64,000 bases of DNA from Parietaria judaica. Lineage: Eukaryota > Streptophyta > Magnoliopsida > Rosales > Urticaceae. The translations under genes were made by a program, and so were the position numbers. The DNA lies in the NCBI GenBank assembly GCA_954871525.1, contig OX940868.1, positions 21,943,056 through 22,007,055 on the forward strand. Direction: 5' to 3'. Shown one piece after another: positions 60,709 to 64,000 of the stretch; positions within the stretch are counted from its first letter, which is position 1; each line of letters opens with the position of its first letter. The notes under the pieces were generated by a model, which made no database searches, was not told the origin of the DNA, and worked only from the letters and a program-made list of their open reading frames with translations.

Positions 60709-60900
60709 ATACATATAAGAAATCGAATTACCGAAGTGAATTCCGAGGAGCGAGGTTGAGAAGACGGTTCAGATGACCGTCAACGAGCGCCGAACAGCAC
60801 AATTAAGAGAGAAAAATCGAAAGGCGAACACTTCTGGTTCTTCAGAGAGCTCGAGCTTCGTCTTCGTCTTCGTCTGAAATCCAAAATGTGCGAGGAAGAA
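59811..60900 (-). other. 5' leader and leader intron of the SPX-MFS gene
   Basis: Acceptor GGTGGTGCAG|AGAAAG ends 6 bp before the ATG, and a donor CACTTCG|GTAATTCG lies at 60731-60732, so a 5' UTR intron of about 915 bp (59817-60731) is likely. The upstream leader exon (60732 to about 60900) is CT-rich on this strand. The intron contains an AC microsatellite only at its far side (60676-60706). Exact transcription start not determined. Confidence 0.5.
60676..60706. repeat. (TA)n(CA)n microsatellite
   Basis: ATATATATA followed by about ten CA units, within the predicted leader intron of the SPX-MFS gene. Confidence 0.9.
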
Positions 60901-61053
60901 GAAGAATAAGAGTCGGAGAGCTTGAAGGAGGTTGAGCGAAGCTCGAAGAAGATGAATCGGAGAGAGAGATTGGCAATGGCGAGAATTGGATGGAGAGAGA
61001 AGCAGAGTTTGTTTCAGCTATGGCGAATCAATCACCGAAAAATAGGATCTCCG

Positions 61054-61056
<3 letters not shown>

Positions 61057-61113
<57 letters not shown>
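61057..61113. repeat. (TA)n microsatellite
   Basis: The longest TA run in the window, about 28 repeats, upstream of the SPX-MFS gene. Confidence 0.95.
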
Positions 61114-61120
<7 letters not shown>

Positions 61121-64000
61121 TATATTTCAATCGTATTTTTATAAATCTAAAATATTATATAAAGTTTATAATACAAATACAGGTAAAGAACAAAACAGAT
61201 CCACTTTAACCCATTGTTCGGATAAAATCAAGATAATTTACAATAAAATACTTAAACTTTTTTAAACTAGTAAGATATATTTATATACTTCTAATTACGC
61301 TCATTGAATCATCGAAGTTGTGAAATTTGCGTTTCGATTGATTTTTTTTTACGAATATAAGTTAACGCTAAGTTATTTACACGCGCACGCCTCAAATGAA
61401 CATGAGCAATATCATGACTCGAAGAAAAAAAAAAGTGTCAATTGAGTTTATGTTCAGTGTATAAAATCAATATTATTAGAAACATGTGGAATGAAATCAA
61501 TCGAAAACGCAAATTTCACTATGAGTATTAAGTCAACGCAATTGAAAAATTGGAATATGTTGCGCTATTTGAATAAGTTTGACGACTTTTACCACAATTA
61601 TATCTAAAATTAATTTAAATTGTCTATTATTTATTTATAAGCCTTCAGATTTATTTGTATGCATAGCTGTATACTTTGTTTTTCCACAATTATAATTTAT
61701 AAGCATTATTTTTCCCATAATATTTCGATTTTCTTTTGTTCTCTATGGCTGACTGAGATTATATTTAATTTTGGTCATAAATGATTTTGAAATATGTCGA
61801 CGAGTATGAGAGTATGCAATAATATATATGTTACTGAATTTGTATAGCTAATTATTTATGTTTTAATGACATATGATTAGTTATTAGTGATTAGTGACAC
61901 GTGTAATAACCTTTTACAAATATAAAATTCAAGATCAAAATCAAAATCAAGTGATCATGCAAATCCTCTACAAATCTGCCACGTTGATCCACGTTTATTA
62001 TTTTGAATTTATAAAATCTAGAAATGATTTTCACGTTAACAAAATCCTTGAAATTATATTATTGTATATTTTATTAATTTAGTTTTTTCATTGGTATAGT
62101 TTATGACCTATTATTGATGACAAATCAGTAAATGTAGGATTATTGTTACAACACTATTTTACTAATCACAATTATGAATGCATTCAATTTTAACTTATTT
62201 TAGTCACATGTTTTAAACACCTTCTCATATATAGTATAAAATAAATACAAATTGCAAGCGTTATTTATGAATGTAATTTACAGTTATGGTCAATAAATCA
62301 TTATAATAGTAATAATTATTTTTTCAAAGCCGTCTAAATAGAAATTATTATAATTATAAATAATTTTTTATCTCATTACTACGTAAGTACGGTCAAACTA
62401 TAAGTTTTTTTCCAATTTGACCAATTTCGGTTCAAGTTTTGTCTCGTTTTTATTTAGTTTCATTTTTAAAAAATGATAGAAATTTTGATAGTCGAGATCA
62501 AAATAGCAAAAATTATGTATATTTATTTTTCTAATATAGTATTAGTAGTATTGTTTCCGAAAATGTTTCCGAATAAAAAAAATGAAAGTTAAAGGAATAA
62601 CGACTCAATTTGGCTTCTAAGTACGTGGTTCCACCGGACAACCGGATAAAATGTGTACATCTTTACAAAATTATCCTTTTCTTCCTTATATTGAATATAA
62701 AGCCCTAGTATATATATTTCTTTTCAACAAAATTAAAAGTGTATGGTGCAAAATTATCTATTTCCTTATATTTAACATTTTAACTTATTTGTAACACTAT
62801 TAATCAGGTATATAATATAATACTTAGTTAGTTACCTAAATATCATATATTTTAGCATGTATTTGTACGATGAATATACCAAAGAAAATGACATTTATTA
62901 TAAGAAAAGTCATATTTGTAGTTAATGTCTCAATAATACAGTATAAGATCTGATCATGATTGCACGGCTTCTGAAATTAATGGACGATATGTGGCCACCA
63001 TTTCTTATAGAAGGACCCACCAACAATTATACATTTCTTACATTAAAGCCATCAATCATATACTCACTTTTCCTATAAAATAAAAAATAAAAAAATCATA
63101 TGCTCACTTATATTATAACACTCAAAATACGCTTTTGGATATTTTTGCCACTATTTTTAAACTTTGACTACACAATAAATTTTTTGACCAACTTTAAGCA
63201 ACCGTCATTAACCCTTGTATATATCACTTATGGACTTGTTTCTCGAAATTGTATTTTAATCTTTAAATTCGAACTTTATTTAAATTCGATTTTTGATTAA
63301 AAAAAAAAGTTTGTATAATATTTTAACATTTTACATTTTGTACATAATTTATCGAAATTCCTCTAGAACTTCGTTATGATAATAAATTTATTTATAAAAA
63401 AAATATGATATTGTTTTTTAAATTTAAATTATATATTTGTTTTTTTTTTTTTGACAAAGAGTTATCGGTACACATATCAATTTCGCAAATAGTTATGAAA
63501 TTGAAATCATATAGGCCTAAATCTTAATAGGTATCAATTTTCATAACCTAGCTAGTTATATACCCACGATGATGCTATAAAATGAGGTATAATAATATCG
63601 GCTATAAAACATAATTTACTATATATTAGATGTGAAATCTAATATTAAACTTAAATTTCGAGCATCAAAAAATAACACCTAGATTTGCTTTTTAAAAATT
63701 TGGGCATCCCGAATTTCCATTTTTTATTTAATTAATTATTTAGGATATATTTATATGAATAAATTGATGGAAAATTAAATAAAAATAATAGATAATTTAT
63801 GTGAACATGATTTCTCGATATGACTTGAGATGTTGTCATTCATCATGCCTCTTGCAAAGATGGGCCAAAAGACTTTTTAAGTGTCTCCTTTATTTATTAT
63901 TCTCCACTACCATATTAATTTATACATAAATAATTGCATTCTAACACTACACTCTTGTCTTTTTTTCCCCATTCTTCAAGTTTGAGACACTATATATATA
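61114..64000. other. Terminal AT-rich spacer
   Basis: No frame with a recognisable domain, no RNA gene and no transposon ends that I can pair. Poly-A and poly-T tracts are common. Confidence 0.45.

Overview
This is a 64 kb piece of an angiosperm nuclear chromosome. The evidence is spliced GT-AG genes of plant-specific families (SPX-MFS vacuolar phosphate transporter, HOTHEAD-type GMC oxidoreductase, PLS-class PPR protein, thaumatin-like proteins), very AT-rich spacers full of (TA)n runs, and a dense load of plant transposons. The sequence alone does not identify the species.

Layout, left to right. 1-9 kb: AT-rich spacer, an imperfect ~53 bp tandem array (2.0-3.6 kb) split by a block that reads like organellar DNA, a possible orphan first exon of a plant cysteine oxidase-like gene, a hAT-like element and a short intronless J-domain gene. 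9-13 kb: a foldback MITE and a truncated element with a palindromic tandem array. 13.7-14.5 kb: thaumatin-like gene 1 (+). 15.1-15.8 kb: Ty1/copia remnant (-). 16.3-19.7 kb: RNA polymerase III subunit RPC4 (+, ten coding exons), with exon 6 split by an ~0.88 kb transposon. 20.5-26.1 kb: a 5.6 kb Mutator-like element carrying a broken DUF1995/LPA3-like gene and a 3.2 kb satellite of GTTAC/GTAAC palindromes. 31.2-33.2 kb: intact intronless PPR gene (-). 34.4-35.0 kb: thaumatin relic split by a hAT element. 35.9-36.7 kb: thaumatin-like gene 2 (-), a close paralogue of gene 1 in inverted orientation. 37.1-37.9 kb: TIR element. 38.3-43.2 kb: full-length copia element (-) with nearly identical LTRs and three in-frame stops. 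43.8-44.5 and 54.5-55.2 kb: two opposite-facing copies of a 700 bp hAT family. 44.6-49.9 kb: repeated units that each contain, or once contained, a microRNA-like hairpin, mixed with a broken HOTHEAD 3' fragment and a GC-rich insertion. 50.0-53.9 kb: intact six-exon HOTHEAD-like gene (-). 55.5-59.8 kb: intact ten-exon SPX-MFS (PHT5/VPT) gene (-) with a 5' UTR intron. 61-64 kb: AT-rich spacer.

The genes are unrelated housekeeping, defence, cuticle and nutrient-storage functions; there is no operon-like logic. The main biology is repeat-driven: segmental duplication of thaumatin and HOTHEAD sequences, gene capture by a Mutator-like element, disruption of RPC4, and a local family of hairpin transcription units whose two arms co-vary between copies. 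That hairpin family is the best candidate for an undescribed system. Splice sites were placed by hand from GT-AG signals, phase and family alignment; no search was run.
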